64,000 nucleotides of DNA from Loktanella sp. 3ANDIMAR09. GTDB lineage: Bacteria > Pseudomonadota > Alphaproteobacteria > Rhodobacterales > Rhodobacteraceae. The DNA lies in assembly GCF_001420005.1 (NCBI RefSeq), contig NZ_LJAK01000003.1:62001-126000 (forward strand), read 5' to 3'. Below are positions 39,787-48,604 of this stretch, piece after piece. The notes below the pieces were generated by a model. That model was not told the origin of the DNA. It made no database searches and saw only the letters and a list, made by a program, of their open reading frames with translations. Positions within the stretch are counted from its first letter, which is position 1. Every line of letters starts with the position of its first letter. Made by a program: the position numbers and the translations under genes.

Positions 39787-40440
39787 CTAGACGTGTTCGC
39801 CGTTCTTGATCTGATCGGCAAACCCGTGGTTGGCGTCCCGGTGGCGCGCCTCGTCGTCGCGGATCACGATCACGACCTCGCGCAGGCGCGCGTCATCGTC
39901 CAGCTTCCAATAGTCCTTGGCGATCTGGGGGGCTGGCACGTTTTCGGCATGCCCGGCGTCGATCTGTTCCAGATAGTGCGTGTAGCTGATGACGGCCTCT
40001 TCCTCGAGGTAGCCCACGACCCGGTGGGCAATGCGCGGGGCCAGCAGGTAGAGAAAGAAATACAGGTTGTAGAAAACCAACTGTGCCGCGGCGATCAGAA
40101 ACCGTTCCAACCGTGACGGTTGCGCGATTTCGATGAACGTCATCAGGTGCATGCGCTCGTTGTCGGCCTCTTCGATCAGCTCCTTGATCCAGCCCTGGTC
40201 GTCGCGGATATGCCGCAGCGCCTTGAGGTGCTGCAACAGGCCGCCCACCATGCCGGGGACAGCAGCGACGGTTTCCAGAACAACGGCGCGGTGGCCATAG
40301 CGCTGGGCAAAGAATTTGTCGGCAAAGAAACGCATGAATTTCACGACGCGCAGCGCGGTCCGGTCACGCCAGTCCACGGGCTCGTGGTGCTGCGTGATGT
40401 AGGCGTCGGCGCTCAATGCCATATCGGTGTCGTGTTTCAT
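39787..40440 (-). CDS. Alternative oxidase (ubiquinol:oxygen, non-proton-pumping)
   Basis: This 217-residue protein carries all di-iron ligands of alternative oxidase: Glu56 in LETVAAVPGMV, Glu95 and His98 in EADNERMHLM, a Glu of YLEEEAVISYT (146-148), and Glu197 and His200 in RDDEARHRDANH. The N-L-Y-F-F-L-Y-L-L-A-P segment is the membrane-contacting helix of the family. The enzyme would oxidise ubiquinol directly with O2 on the inner face of the membrane, bypassing the proton-pumping complexes. Start ATG 40440 is preceded by GGAG at good spacing. It stands alone between groEL and the dienelactone hydrolase. It is shorter at the N-terminus than plant enzymes, as expected for bacteria. Confidence 0.93.
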   Translation of the reverse strand: MKHDTDMALSADAYITQHHEPVDWRDRTALRVVKFMRFFADKFFAQRYGHRAVVLETVAAVPGMVGGLLQHLKALRHIRDDQGWIKELIEEADNERMHLMTFIEIAQPSRLERFLIAAAQLVFYNLYFFLYLLAPRIAHRVVGYLEEEAVISYTHYLEQIDAGHAENVPAPQIAKDYWKLDDDARLREVVIVIRDDEARHRDANHGFADQIKNGEHV

Positions 40441-40566
40441 CGGATTAACTCCTGTCTGTGCGTCAAACAGATATGGTGCGCCGGGCAAATTGCAGCGGGC
40501 ATTTCTGCGACATAACGCGGCATGGTCGGTTGCGGGCGCATCAGTCGGGATGCGCCCGCCTACGCA

Positions 40567-41454
40567 TCAGGTCAGATAAGTGTTGAACCAGGCCAAGGTC
40601 CGGTCCCAGGCCAGTTCTGCCGCTGCCGCGTCGTAACGGGGGGTGCTGTCGTTGTGAAAGCCGTGGTTCACACCGGGATAGATATGCGCCTCGTAGGTTT
40701 TGTCGTTGGCTTGCAGCGCCGCCTCGAACGGCGGCCAGCCTTCGTTGATGCGTTCGTCCAGTTCGGCGTATTGCAACAAGAGGGGTGCCTCGATTTTCGG
40801 GACATCCTCGATGCTGGCCTGGCGCCCGTAGAACGGCACACCAGCCGCCAATTCGGGGTAGGCCACGGCAATCGCATTGACCACGCCGCCGCCATAACAG
40901 AACCCGACAGCACCGACGCGGCCCGTGCTGTCGTCGCGATTCAGCAGGTGTTCAAACCCATTGAAGAAATCGTTCATCAACTGCGTGCCGTCGACCATGC
41001 TTTGCAATTCGCGTCCGTCAGCGTCGTTGCCGGGATAGCCGCCGACCGACGTCAGACCGTCCGGGGCCAGTGCCATGAACCCGGCCTTGGCCAGCCGACG
41101 CGCGACATCCTCGATATAGGGGTTCAGGCCGCGGTTTTCGTGGATGACCAGCACGGCCGGCAAAGGCCCCGTGGCATTTGCAGGGCGCACCAGATACCCG
41201 CGCACATCGCCCGTGCCGTTGGGCGAGGGATAGCTGATGTAGTCGGCCACGATATCGGGGTCGTTGAACGATACCTGTTCGGCCATCGCATAATTGGGCG
41301 ACAACATGCCCAGCAGCGACAGCGCCGTCACGCCGCCCACCGCGTAGCGTCCCGCCTGATCCAGAAACTCGCGCTTGGTGATCTTGCCGTGCGCATAATA
41401 ATCGTAGAGATCCAGTAGCTCTTGGTCGAAATCCTTGGCTGTCATCCGTTTCAT
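40567..41454 (-). CDS. Dienelactone hydrolase family protein
   Basis: This 295-residue alpha/beta hydrolase has the Cys nucleophile elbow GFCYGGG, His in [11 protein letters not shown] and the [17 protein letters not shown] segment typical of the family. An N-terminal stretch, [29 protein letters not shown], looks like an export or anchor segment, perhaps Tat-related. The substrate is unknown. ATG 41454 is preceded by GGAGGAACGACC. Confidence 0.88.
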   Translation of the reverse strand: MKRMTAKDFDQELLDLYDYYAHGKITKREFLDQAGRYAVGGVTALSLLGMLSPNYAMAEQVSFNDPDIVADYISYPSPNGTGDVRGYLVRPANATGPLPAVLVIHENRGLNPYIEDVARRLAKAGFMALAPDGLTSVGGYPGNDADGRELQSMVDGTQLMNDFFNGFEHLLNRDDSTGRVGAVGFCYGGGVVNAIAVAYPELAAGVPFYGRQASIEDVPKIEAPLLLQYAELDERINEGWPPFEAALQANDKTYEAHIYPGVNHGFHNDSTPRYDAAAAELAWDRTLAWFNTYLT

Positions 41455-41623
41455 GGTCGTTCCTCCGTTTGAACCGCCCCACAGATAGCGCAGGCGCGGT
41501 TGTGTGCATGTCACGGTTGCGACAGCGGGGCTGGGCCGCCTGTATCGGCCTTGGTCGAAACCCGTGCTTGCTGGATCGGTGTGGCCGCCCTACCACTGGT
41601 CGGGCGCAGATGCGGAGGGCACC

Positions 41624-42733
41624 ATGACCAAGACAATCGTCAACAGCTGGAATGAATGGGACCCCCTGCGCCACGTCATCGTGGGGCGCGCGGATGATTG
41701 CCATATTCCCCCCGCTGAACCCGCACTGGACGCCAAGGTGCCAGAGGACAGCGACATGCGCGGCCAATGGGGCCGCCGGCCGCAGGACACGATCGACCGC
41801 GCGAATGAATTGCTGGACGGTTTCGCGGCGCTGCTGGAGGGGCGCGGCATCCGTGTCGATCGCCCCACGCCCATCGACCACGCGCAGCCCGCCACGACCC
41901 CCGATTTTCATACCGACAGCCAATTCGGCTGCATGCCGCCGCGCGATGTCCTGCTGACGGTCGGGTCAGAAATCCTCGAGGCGACGATGTCCTATCGCTG
42001 CCGATGGTTCGAATACCTCAACTACCGCCCCCTGATGCAGCGGTATTTCGAAGAGGACCCCCGGTTTCGCCACGAATCCGCGCCCAAGCCGCGCCTGACC
42101 GACGCCGATTATCACCCCGATTACCTGTCGGACAAAATCGGCAACGCGAAACGGCTGGAATGGGCCGCGGCGAAACATTTCGTCACGACCGAGGAAGAAC
42201 CGCTGTTCGACGCCGCCGACGTGCTGCGCTTTGGCCGTGATCTGGTGGTGCAGCACGGTTTCACGACCAACCTCAAGGGGATCGAATGGCTACGCAGGCA
42301 TTTCCCCGACCACCGCGTGCATGCCGTGAACTTTCCCGGTGATCCCTATCCGATCCATATCGACGCGACCTTTACCCCGTTGCGCCCCGGTTTGATCCTG
42401 AACAACCCGCAACGGCGGTTGCCTGACGCGCAACGGCAGATGTTCGAACGCAACGGATGGGACATCGTGGATGCCGCCCAACCGGCCCATAACAGCCCGC
42501 CACCGTTGTGCTATTCGTCCACATGGTTGTCGATGAACGTGCTGGTGCTGGACCCCAAGACCGTCTGCGTCGAGGCGTCGGAGGTTTACCAGATGGAACA
42601 GATGGACAAACTGGGAATGAATGTCATCCCGGTCGCATTGCGTGACGCATACGCCTTTGGCGGCGGGCTGCATTGCTGTACAGCGGATGTATATCGCGAA
42701 GGCCAATGCGAAGACTATTTCCCCGTTCAATAG
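41624..42733 (+). CDS. Glycine amidinotransferase family (arginine:glycine type)
   Basis: This 369-residue protein resembles vertebrate AGAT over its full length. SWNEWDPLRHVIVGRAD, TPDFHTDSQFGCMPPRDVL, RFFEY-like RWFEYLNYR, TTEEEPLFDAADVLRFGRD, IHIDATFTPL and WLSMNVLVLD all have direct counterparts. The catalytic triad maps to Asp196, His245 and Cys351 (GGGLHC), with spacings close to human Asp254, His303 and Cys407. The family moves the amidino group of arginine to an amine; glycine gives guanidinoacetate, but bacterial members also act on other amines. GGAGG precedes ATG 41624. One base separates its stop from the DMT transporter start. The 169-base region upstream shows no riboswitch I recognise. 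Confidence 0.88.
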   Translation: MTKTIVNSWNEWDPLRHVIVGRADDCHIPPAEPALDAKVPEDSDMRGQWGRRPQDTIDRANELLDGFAALLEGRGIRVDRPTPIDHAQPATTPDFHTDSQFGCMPPRDVLLTVGSEILEATMSYRCRWFEYLNYRPLMQRYFEEDPRFRHESAPKPRLTDADYHPDYLSDKIGNAKRLEWAAAKHFVTTEEEPLFDAADVLRFGRDLVVQHGFTTNLKGIEWLRRHFPDHRVHAVNFPGDPYPIHIDATFTPLRPGLILNNPQRRLPDAQRQMFERNGWDIVDAAQPAHNSPPPLCYSSTWLSMNVLVLDPKTVCVEASEVYQMEQMDKLGMNVIPVALRDAYAFGGGLHCCTADVYREGQCEDYFPVQ

Positions 42734-42734
42734 C

Positions 42735-43580
42735 ATGTTGCGCCTTATCTCTCTCGTGACCTTGGTCATGGTGGCCTTTGCCGCGAATTCGATCCTGAAC
42801 CGGGTGGCCGTCGCAGGTCATGACATGGCACCAATGACATTCGCGGCCATGCGTGTGGCGGCGGGGGCTGCTGTGCTGCTGGCATGCGCGCGGCGCGATC
42901 TGTTGCGCGTCAGCCCTGCCAGGTTGGGCGGCGCCGTCACCCTGGCGGTCTACATGATCGGGTTTTCCTGGGCATATCTGGCGCTGGATGCCGGGTTGGG
43001 CGCGCTGATCCTGTTCGGATGCGTGCAGTTGGGCATGTTTGCCTATGCCGTCGCGCGGGGGGCCGTTGTCCCGGTGATGCGCTGGGTCGGTGCCGGGGTC
43101 GCGCTGGCTGGGCTGGCTGTCCTGCTGTGGCCCGCAGGCGGGGTGCAGGTGCCCGTGCTGCCGGCAATCGCCATGGTCGCGGCTGGTCTGGGATGGGCTG
43201 GCTATACCTTATTGGGGCAGGGGGCCGCTGACCCTGTCGCCGCCAGTGCGGTGAATTTCGTGCTTTGCCTGCCGCTGGTGATCCTGGCATTGATGGTGTC
43301 CGGGCAGATCGGGACGCTGACAGCACCAGCGATCCTGGCCGCCGTCACCTCCGGCGCCGTAACCTCGGGGCTTGGCTATGCGCTGTGGTATCGGGTGCTG
43401 CCGCAGCTGCCGACAACGGTCGCCGCCATCGCGCAGCTCAGCGTGCCGGTCATCGCCGTTGCCGGTGGCGTGGTCTTGCTGGGCGAGCCTTTGACGCAGC
43501 GTCTGGTGATCGCAGCGGGGCTGGTGCTGGGCGGGATCGCACTGTCGCTCTATCGTAAAAGCGGCTCGAGCGGGTCATAA
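42735..43580 (+). CDS. DMT-superfamily (EamA) transporter
   Basis: This 281-residue protein has ten hydrophobic segments arranged as two EamA repeats, for example FAAMRVAAGAAVLLACARR after TM2 and VIAVAGGVVLLGEPLTQRLVIAAGLVLGGIAL at the end. ATG 42735 starts one base after the amidinotransferase stop without its own ribosome site, so translation is probably coupled. The pairing suggests it moves the amidinotransferase substrate or product, which is inference. The 3' end overlaps the opposite NUDIX gene by 31 bases. Confidence 0.88.
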   Translation: MLRLISLVTLVMVAFAANSILNRVAVAGHDMAPMTFAAMRVAAGAAVLLACARRDLLRVSPARLGGAVTLAVYMIGFSWAYLALDAGLGALILFGCVQLGMFAYAVARGAVVPVMRWVGAGVALAGLAVLLWPAGGVQVPVLPAIAMVAAGLGWAGYTLLGQGAADPVAASAVNFVLCLPLVILALMVSGQIGTLTAPAILAAVTSGAVTSGLGYALWYRVLPQLPTTVAAIAQLSVPVIAVAGGVVLLGEPLTQRLVIAAGLVLGGIALSLYRKSGSSGS

Positions 43581-43993
43581 AATATACTCACCCCGTCAAA
43601 GGCCACGGCCGCAAGGCTGTCGGGCTTGACCCGCAGTTGTGCCAATTCGGCCCGCGTCACCCAACGCCTGTCAGTCACGATTCCCTCTGGATCCTGCCAG
43701 TCGGGGTCGATCTGCGCATCGGCCACGGTGCAGCGAAAATAGATGTCGACCTGATGCATGTCCCGTTCGGGATCGTGGAATTCGTTCACGAGGCAGACCG
43801 GACCGATGTCCACGCGCAATCCTGTTTCCTCGATCATCTCGCGGCGCAGATTGTCGTGCAGGCTGGCGTGCGCCTCGGCCCCGCCACCGGGAGCGCACCA
43901 CAGATCATCGCGCCCCTTGTAGGCATTGACCACCAGCAGGCGGTCGTTTTCCACGAGGACGGCGCGAACGGCAATGCGGGGCGGTTTTGACAT
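43550..43993 (-). CDS. NUDIX hydrolase
   Basis: This 147-residue pyrophosphohydrolase has a complete Nudix box, GGGAEAHASLHDNLRREMIEETGL, with the REMIEE core and a normal G-x5-E-x7 spacing. It opens with PPRIAVRAVLVENDRLLVVNAYKG. The substrate (an NDP linked to X) is not predictable. ATG 43993 is preferred to a longer frame because the domain begins there. It converges on the DMT transporter gene with a 31-base overlap. Confidence 0.92.
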   Translation of the reverse strand: MSKPPRIAVRAVLVENDRLLVVNAYKGRDDLWCAPGGGAEAHASLHDNLRREMIEETGLRVDIGPVCLVNEFHDPERDMHQVDIYFRCTVADAQIDPDWQDPEGIVTDRRWVTRAELAQLRVKPDSLAAVAFDGVSIFYDPLEPLLR

Positions 43994-44067
43994 GGGCGGA
44001 CAGTGACGTTCCGCCGTTTTGATCGCAAGCCTATTGCGCTGGGCCTGCGACACTCTAGCTTAGCGCC

Positions 44068-44817
44068 ATGAAACGCATCGCCCTGACACTAACACTATTT
44101 CTCGCCGCATGCGGCGGCGGAGGTCCCCTGATGGCTGATCCGGACAAGGATTGCGTCGTGCTGCTGCACGGTCTGGCCCGCTCTGAAACATCGCTGACAC
44201 CGATGCAGATCTACCTTGAAAACAGGGGCTATTTCGTCGTCAACCGCGGCTATCCCTCGACCGAGGAGACGATCCAGCAGCTGGTTGCCGAAAACGTGGG
44301 TCAGGACGTGGCGCAATGCGGCGACCGTCGAGTGAATTTCGTGACCCACTCGATGGGTGGCATTCTTGTGCGGGCATGGCTGGAAAACAACCGTCCCGCC
44401 AATTTTGGCCGCGTGGTGATGCTGGCACCGCCGAACAACGGATCTGCACTGGTGGATGTGTTCGGCGATTGGGAGCCCTTTGAATGGATCAACGGTCCCG
44501 CCGGTGAACAACTGGGCACCGAGGCGACGAGCCTGCCCAATCGCCTGTCGGGTGCGGCCGACTATGACCTGGGTGTGATCGCCGGATCACGCAGCCTGAA
44601 CCCGATCTATTCCAACGTGATCGACGGGCCAGACGACGGCAAGGTCAGTGTGGAATCCACCATGCTGGACGGCATGAACGACCACATCACCCTGCCGGTG
44701 ACTCATACCTTCATGATGAACAATCCGCTGGTCATGGCGCAGGTGCTGTCGTTTCTGACAACAGGCGCATTTGATCGTGGGCTCAGCCTGACAGGGGTTA
44801 TCCTGGGCGACGAATAG
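44068..44817 (+). CDS. Lipase/PGAP1-like alpha/beta hydrolase, lipoprotein
   Basis: This 249-residue predicted lipoprotein has lipobox FLAAC (Cys15). [15 protein letters not shown] carries the oxyanion HG motif, [14 protein letters not shown] is the nucleophile elbow, and [18 protein letters not shown] with THTFMM near the end supplies the acid and His. It resembles membrane-anchored esterases acting on acyl lipids or esters. No clear ribosome site precedes ATG 44068. It is convergent with purK with eight bases between. Confidence 0.85.
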   Translation: MKRIALTLTLFLAACGGGGPLMADPDKDCVVLLHGLARSETSLTPMQIYLENRGYFVVNRGYPSTEETIQQLVAENVGQDVAQCGDRRVNFVTHSMGGILVRAWLENNRPANFGRVVMLAPPNNGSALVDVFGDWEPFEWINGPAGEQLGTEATSLPNRLSGAADYDLGVIAGSRSLNPIYSNVIDGPDDGKVSVESTMLDGMNDHITLPVTHTFMMNNPLVMAQVLSFLTTGAFDRGLSLTGVILGDE

Positions 44818-44825
44818 GCGCGGTC

Positions 44826-45899
44826 CTAGGTCGCTGCACCCGTGACCGTGTTTACATGACCCATCTTGCGACCCGGTTTGACATCGGCCTTGCCATACAG
44901 GTGCAGGCTGGCGCTGGTTTTGGCGATCAGGGGAACACGGTCCATGTCGTCCCCGATCAGGTTTTCCATGGTGACATTGCTGTGGCGGCTTCCGTCGCCC
45001 AGCGGCCAGCCCGCCACCGCGCGAATGTGCTGTTCGAACTGGTCGATGGCACAGCCGTTCTGGGTCCAATGGCCCGAATTATGCACGCGCGGCGCAATTT
45101 CGTTCACGATCAGCGCATCGCGGGTCACGAACAGCTCCACACCCAGAACGCCCACGTAATCCAACGCGTTCAGCACCCGTGCGGCAATCAGCACGGCGTC
45201 GGTGCGCTGACTGGGCGAGAGTGATGCGGGCACGGTCGTGGTGTGCAAAATCCCGTCGCGGTGCACGTTTTCGCCGGGGTCATAGCAGGCAACGGACCCA
45301 TCCTGCGCGCGTGCTGCAATCACCGACACCTCGCGCTGAAAATCGACGAAACCTTCCAGCACGGCAGGCGCACCGTTCATCGCGGCCAAGGCGTCGTCCG
45401 CGTCGTCCGGCGATTTGATCCGGGCCTGCCCCTTGCCATCGTAACCCATGCGCCGGGTTTTCAGGATCGACGGTGTGCCGATGTTGTCCAATGCCGCGCG
45501 CAGGCTGTCCGCATCCGTCACATCGGAAAAGGGGGCGACGGTCAGGCCGATGCCAGTCAGAAAGTCCTTTTCCGTCAAACGATCCTGCGAGGTCGCAAGC
45601 GCGCGGCGGTTAGGGTGGATTGGCGTGATCGCCTCCAGCACATCCAGCGCGGCGGTTGGGATGTTTTCGAATTCGTAGGTGATCACATCGACCGACCGGG
45701 CAAAGCGTTCGAGTGCCGCATGGTCGTCGTAATCGGCCTTGAGGTGGAAATTCGCCACATGGCTTGCCGGGCAATCGGAACCCGGCTCGAACACGCAGGT
45801 CTTGAAGCCCAACCGGCTGGCGGCCACTGACAGCATCCGACCCAGTTGGCCGCCGCCCAGAATGCCGATGGTCGCACCCGTGCGCAGCGGTTCAGTCAT
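44826..45899 (-). CDS. purK: N5-carboxyaminoimidazole ribonucleotide synthase
   Basis: This 357-residue ATP-grasp enzyme carboxylates aminoimidazole ribonucleotide with bicarbonate and ATP in purine synthesis. It shows [12 protein letters not shown] at the N-terminus, [14 protein letters not shown] as the ATP loop, [16 protein letters not shown], and [15 protein letters not shown] with the metal ligands. It overlaps purE by eight bases; the product passes directly to PurE. Confidence 0.98.
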   Translation of the reverse strand: MTEPLRTGATIGILGGGQLGRMLSVAASRLGFKTCVFEPGSDCPASHVANFHLKADYDDHAALERFARSVDVITYEFENIPTAALDVLEAITPIHPNRRALATSQDRLTEKDFLTGIGLTVAPFSDVTDADSLRAALDNIGTPSILKTRRMGYDGKGQARIKSPDDADDALAAMNGAPAVLEGFVDFQREVSVIAARAQDGSVACYDPGENVHRDGILHTTTVPASLSPSQRTDAVLIAARVLNALDYVGVLGVELFVTRDALIVNEIAPRVHNSGHWTQNGCAIDQFEQHIRAVAGWPLGDGSRHSNVTMENLIGDDMDRVPLIAKTSASLHLYGKADVKPGRKMGHVNTVTGAAT

Positions 45900-46380
45900 C
45901 GGTCGGGACCTCTGGAATGGATGCGGACAGGTCGCTGCGCCACTGGTCCAGACGCGCGGCCAGATCGGCGTCCTGCAAGGCGAGGATCCCGGCGGCCATC
46001 AGGCCGGCATTCTGTGCGCCAGCAGCCCCGATCGCCATGGTGGCAACGGGGAAACCGCGCGGCATTTGCAGGATGGAATACAGGCTGTCCACGCCCGACA
46101 GCGCCTTGGTCTGGACCGGCACGCCGATCACCGGCACGCGGGTTTTCGACGCCATCATGCCGGGCAGATGCGCCGCACCCCCGGCCCCTGCGATGATGAC
46201 CTGCAATCCGCGATCCACGGCACCCTTGCCGTAGTCCCACAGACGGTCCGGCGTGCGATGCGCCGACACGATCCGGGTTTCATAGGCGACGCCAAGGGTG
46301 TCGAGGATCAGCGCGGCCTCTTTCATCGTGGGCCAGTCGGACTGGCTACCCATGATGATGCCGACAGGTGGTTGGGTCAT
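45892..46380 (-). CDS. purE: N5-carboxyaminoimidazole ribonucleotide mutase
   Basis: This 162-residue enzyme moves the carboxyl group from N5 to C4 of carboxyaminoimidazole ribonucleotide. [13 protein letters not shown] (7-19), [10 protein letters not shown] and [14 protein letters not shown] are the active-site motifs of class I PurE. It is the first gene of purEK. Confidence 0.98.
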   Translation of the reverse strand: MTQPPVGIIMGSQSDWPTMKEAALILDTLGVAYETRIVSAHRTPDRLWDYGKGAVDRGLQVIIAGAGGAAHLPGMMASKTRVPVIGVPVQTKALSGVDSLYSILQMPRGFPVATMAIGAAGAQNAGLMAAGILALQDADLAARLDQWRSDLSASIPEVPTDD

Positions 46381-46447
46381 GGCGGGACACCCCGGTAATT
46401 GAACGAAGCGGCACTATAGTCAGCAGCCGCAGGGGCGCAATGCGCCT

Positions 46448-46666
46448 TTAGGCGATGATGTCGGGGTTCAGCTGGTCCGCGATCCGCGCGATCCGATCCT
46501 TGAGCATCAGTTTCTTGCGTTTCAGCCGTTTGATGGTCAGCACGTCGCCGGGGTGGGTCATCTGCAACGCTGAAATCGCAAGGTCGAGATCATGGTGTTC
46601 CTGCCGCAGCACGCCCAATTCGATGCGCTGCACTTCGGTCTCTGATAGTCGGGATGAGGTGTTCAT
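46448..46666 (-). CDS. YdcH family (DUF465) small helical protein
   Basis: This 72-residue charged helical protein has the DUF465 pattern: LRQEHHDLDLAISAL followed by IKRLKRKKLMLKDRIARI. It is a predicted short helical hairpin with no known activity. It stands alone downstream of the hsp20 region on the opposite strand and shares the 157-base intergenic region with it. Confidence 0.9.
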   Translation of the reverse strand: MNTSSRLSETEVQRIELGVLRQEHHDLDLAISALQMTHPGDVLTIKRLKRKKLMLKDRIARIADQLNPDIIA

Positions 46667-46726
46667 GCGCGATTGCCTGTCTGTCTGAACGTCCTTTTAG
46701 CGCGAACTGTCCCACAGGCATAGGGT

Positions 46727-46755
46727 CTTGCGCGGGGCGCGCGCTGCACCCATAT
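46727..46755 (+). promoter_or_regulatory. Candidate sigma-32 (RpoH) promoter of hsp20
   Basis: CTTGCG (46727-46732) and ACCCATAT (46748-46755) are 15 bases apart. This is a fair match to the sigma-32 consensus CTTGAA - about 14 - CCCCAT, 70-100 bases before a small heat-shock gene. An RpoHII gene is in the same window (62660). Confidence 0.5.
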
Positions 46756-46823
46756 TTTCAACAGGACGGTTGCCGTTACGGGACCGCACGATTGATGTCG
46801 CTTGCATATAAGGACTGATCGCA

Positions 46824-47237
46824 ATGACGAAATTGGCTTTGGGAACGCATCCGTTCCTGCTGGGGTTCGAGGGGCTGGAACGGCTGGTGGAACGCACCGC
46901 CAAATCCGGTAACGAAGGCTATCCGCCCTACAACATCGAACAGACCTCTGACACATCCTACCGGATCACGCTCGCCGTCGCGGGCTTTGCCGCGGATGAC
47001 CTGAGCATCACGGTCGAGGATGCGACCCTGTTGATCCGTGGCCGTATGACCGAGGATATGGGCGAACGCGTGTTTTTGCACCGCGGTATCGCCGGGCGAC
47101 AGTTTCAACGTGCATTCGTGTTGGCTGACGGTGTCGATGTTGGTGCCGCCACGATGGAAAATGGCCTGTTGCACATCGATCTGAACCGAAAGCAGCCCGA
47201 CCGCGTTATCCAGACAATACAGATCTCGAAAGGTTAA
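46824..47237 (+). CDS. Small heat-shock protein, Hsp20/IbpA type
   Basis: This 137-residue alpha-crystallin-domain holdase has YNIEQTSDTSYRITLAVAGFAADDLSITVEDATLLIRG (about 37-73 taken together), then FLHRGIAGRQFQRAFVLADGVDV and MENGLLHIDL. The C-terminal I-x-I-like TIQISKG ends the protein. It binds unfolding proteins during heat stress. AAGGAC precedes ATG 46824. DUF1150 follows after three bases, as in other Rhodobacterales. Confidence 0.94.
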   Translation: MTKLALGTHPFLLGFEGLERLVERTAKSGNEGYPPYNIEQTSDTSYRITLAVAGFAADDLSITVEDATLLIRGRMTEDMGERVFLHRGIAGRQFQRAFVLADGVDVGAATMENGLLHIDLNRKQPDRVIQTIQISKG

Positions 47238-47240
47238 ATC

Positions 47241-47465
47241 ATGTTCACGAAAAAAGACTTCGCCGATCTGGGCCAGAACATCGTCTATCTCAAGCAGGTG
47301 CAGGTCGACGATCTGCCCGATGATGTCCGCCAGCAGGCGGGCGATCTGGACACGCTGTTCGCGGTGCACAACACCAAGGGCGAACAGGTCGCACTTGTTG
47401 CCAGCGAAGGTATCGCCACACATCTGGCCGCCGAACACGACATGCAGCTGGTGACCCTGCAATAA
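47241..47465 (+). CDS. DUF1150 family protein
   Basis: This 74-residue protein has the DUF1150 text NIVYLKQVQVDDLP and LFAVHNTKGEQVALVASEGIA. The family is restricted to alphaproteobacteria and is commonly next to hsp20, suggesting a role in the same stress response, but no function is known. Confidence 0.88.
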   Translation: MFTKKDFADLGQNIVYLKQVQVDDLPDDVRQQAGDLDTLFAVHNTKGEQVALVASEGIATHLAAEHDMQLVTLQ

Positions 47466-47472
47466 CCGATCA

Positions 47473-47495
47473 GGGCGAACCTGTCCGGTTCGCCC
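47473..47495. terminator. Hairpin between convergent DUF1150 and response regulator genes
   Basis: GGGCGAACC-TGTCC-GGTTCGCCC forms a nine-base stem, eight bases after the DUF1150 stop and 12 before the response regulator stop. It lacks a T-run but is placed as a two-way terminator. Confidence 0.55.
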
Positions 47496-47506
47496 ATGCA
47501 GCGGCG

Positions 47507-48442
47507 TCAGGCGACTTCGAACAATTCGTCGTCCATGACGTCGCCGGACCCGCTACAATCCGAGTGGACATTTACGAAATGCCGGACCGCGGCCACCGCG
47601 GTTCTGCTGGTCCAGACGCGCGTTCCTGAAATGCTGCCGCAGGTGATGCCGTCGGCAATCCGGTCCTGACCGGCCTCAATCAGCGATTTCACGATGTTGA
47701 TCTGTAGTGCGCTCATGGATTCGCAGCGGCGCCCGTAGGTCACACCAACGAACAGACCGTGACCTGCGTAGGCCAGATCCATCTTGTGGTTGCCTGATGA
47801 CAGCGCGGCACTGGCGACCGCACGCAGATCAGCGGCAAAGGCCTCGGCCTCTTGTGGCTTGGGGGTGCGCTCGGCGTTGGGCACCATGATGTGGAACAGA
47901 TGCAACGCATGACAGCCCTGCGGGGCGGTCAGCAATCTGTTTTCAAGCTCCATATAGCGCAGCAATCCGGTCTGTGCGGACTGCGGCGGCAGCAGGGAAA
48001 ACGCATCCGTCAGCAGCACGGACAGGCTGTTTACCCTGATCTGTGCCTCGCGCCTCTTTTGAACCGCGTCAGCCAGTGTTTCGGCAACCAGCACGCGTGT
48101 CAGCAGTTCGAGTCCGTCAAAAGGTTTCCTGACGAAATCGGTCGCTCCGGCGGAAAAGGCCTCTTGGATCAGGTCGACATCGTTGCTGGCCGTCATGATG
48201 ACGATTGGCGTCTGATCGTAGTCATCCAGTTTGCGCACGGCACCGCACAGCGCCATCCCGTTCTGGCCGGGCAGGTAGATATCGATCAGCAGTGCGTCAA
48301 AGGGCGTTTCCGCCTCTGCGATAGCCCGCAACGCGTCCGCCGCGCAGCCAACGGGCGTGATCACATGAGTGCCGCCCAGAACGTCAGGATCGCAAAGAAA
48401 GTCAAGAATGATAGGGTCGTCGTCCACCGCCAGGATACGCAT
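47507..48442 (-). CDS. Response regulator with unrecognised output domain
   Basis: This 311-residue protein begins with a complete receiver domain: acidic pocket in AVDDDPIIL, phospho-acceptor Asp52 in ALLIDIYLPGQNG, Thr in IVIMTASND and Lys in DFVRKPFDG. Residues 125-311 contain SLSVLLTDAFSLL, RYMELENRLL and a mixed alpha/beta region. I could not assign that region to a DNA-binding, GGDEF, EAL or phosphatase family; GLFVGVTYGRR and HALHLFHIMV hint at a degenerate nucleotidyl-cyclase-like fold. No kinase gene is adjacent. Confidence 0.85.
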   Translation of the reverse strand: MRILAVDDDPIILDFLCDPDVLGGTHVITPVGCAADALRAIAEAETPFDALLIDIYLPGQNGMALCGAVRKLDDYDQTPIVIMTASNDVDLIQEAFSAGATDFVRKPFDGLELLTRVLVAETLADAVQKRREAQIRVNSLSVLLTDAFSLLPPQSAQTGLLRYMELENRLLTAPQGCHALHLFHIMVPNAERTPKPQEAEAFAADLRAVASAALSSGNHKMDLAYAGHGLFVGVTYGRRCESMSALQINIVKSLIEAGQDRIADGITCGSISGTRVWTSRTAVAAVRHFVNVHSDCSGSGDVMDDELFEVA

Positions 48443-48554
48443 TCCCTTTTTCCTCTCTTGAGAGCAGCTTTGTTTTGTTCGTGATCGCAGCCGATCTGGG
48501 CAAAATCATGGAGAGGACGTGGCAAGAGGTCGCAGTTTGTGGCCGACCACAGAA

Positions 48555-48582
48555 AAAAGGCCGGGCTGATGCCCGGCCTTTT
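48555..48582 (-). terminator. Rho-independent terminator of the sulfate-activation gene
   Basis: GGCCGGGC and GCCCGGCC make a stem around a four-base loop. On the minus strand it is followed by TTTTTT, just after the gene at 48605. The surrounding A and T runs would also let it work on the plus strand. Confidence 0.88.
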
Positions 48583-48604
48583 GCTTTGCATGTTCGCGTC
48601 GGAT

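Noticed and set aside
41455-41623. Possible guanidine or glycine riboswitch before the amidinotransferase
   Set aside because: I could not find the conserved core of any riboswitch class in this leader.
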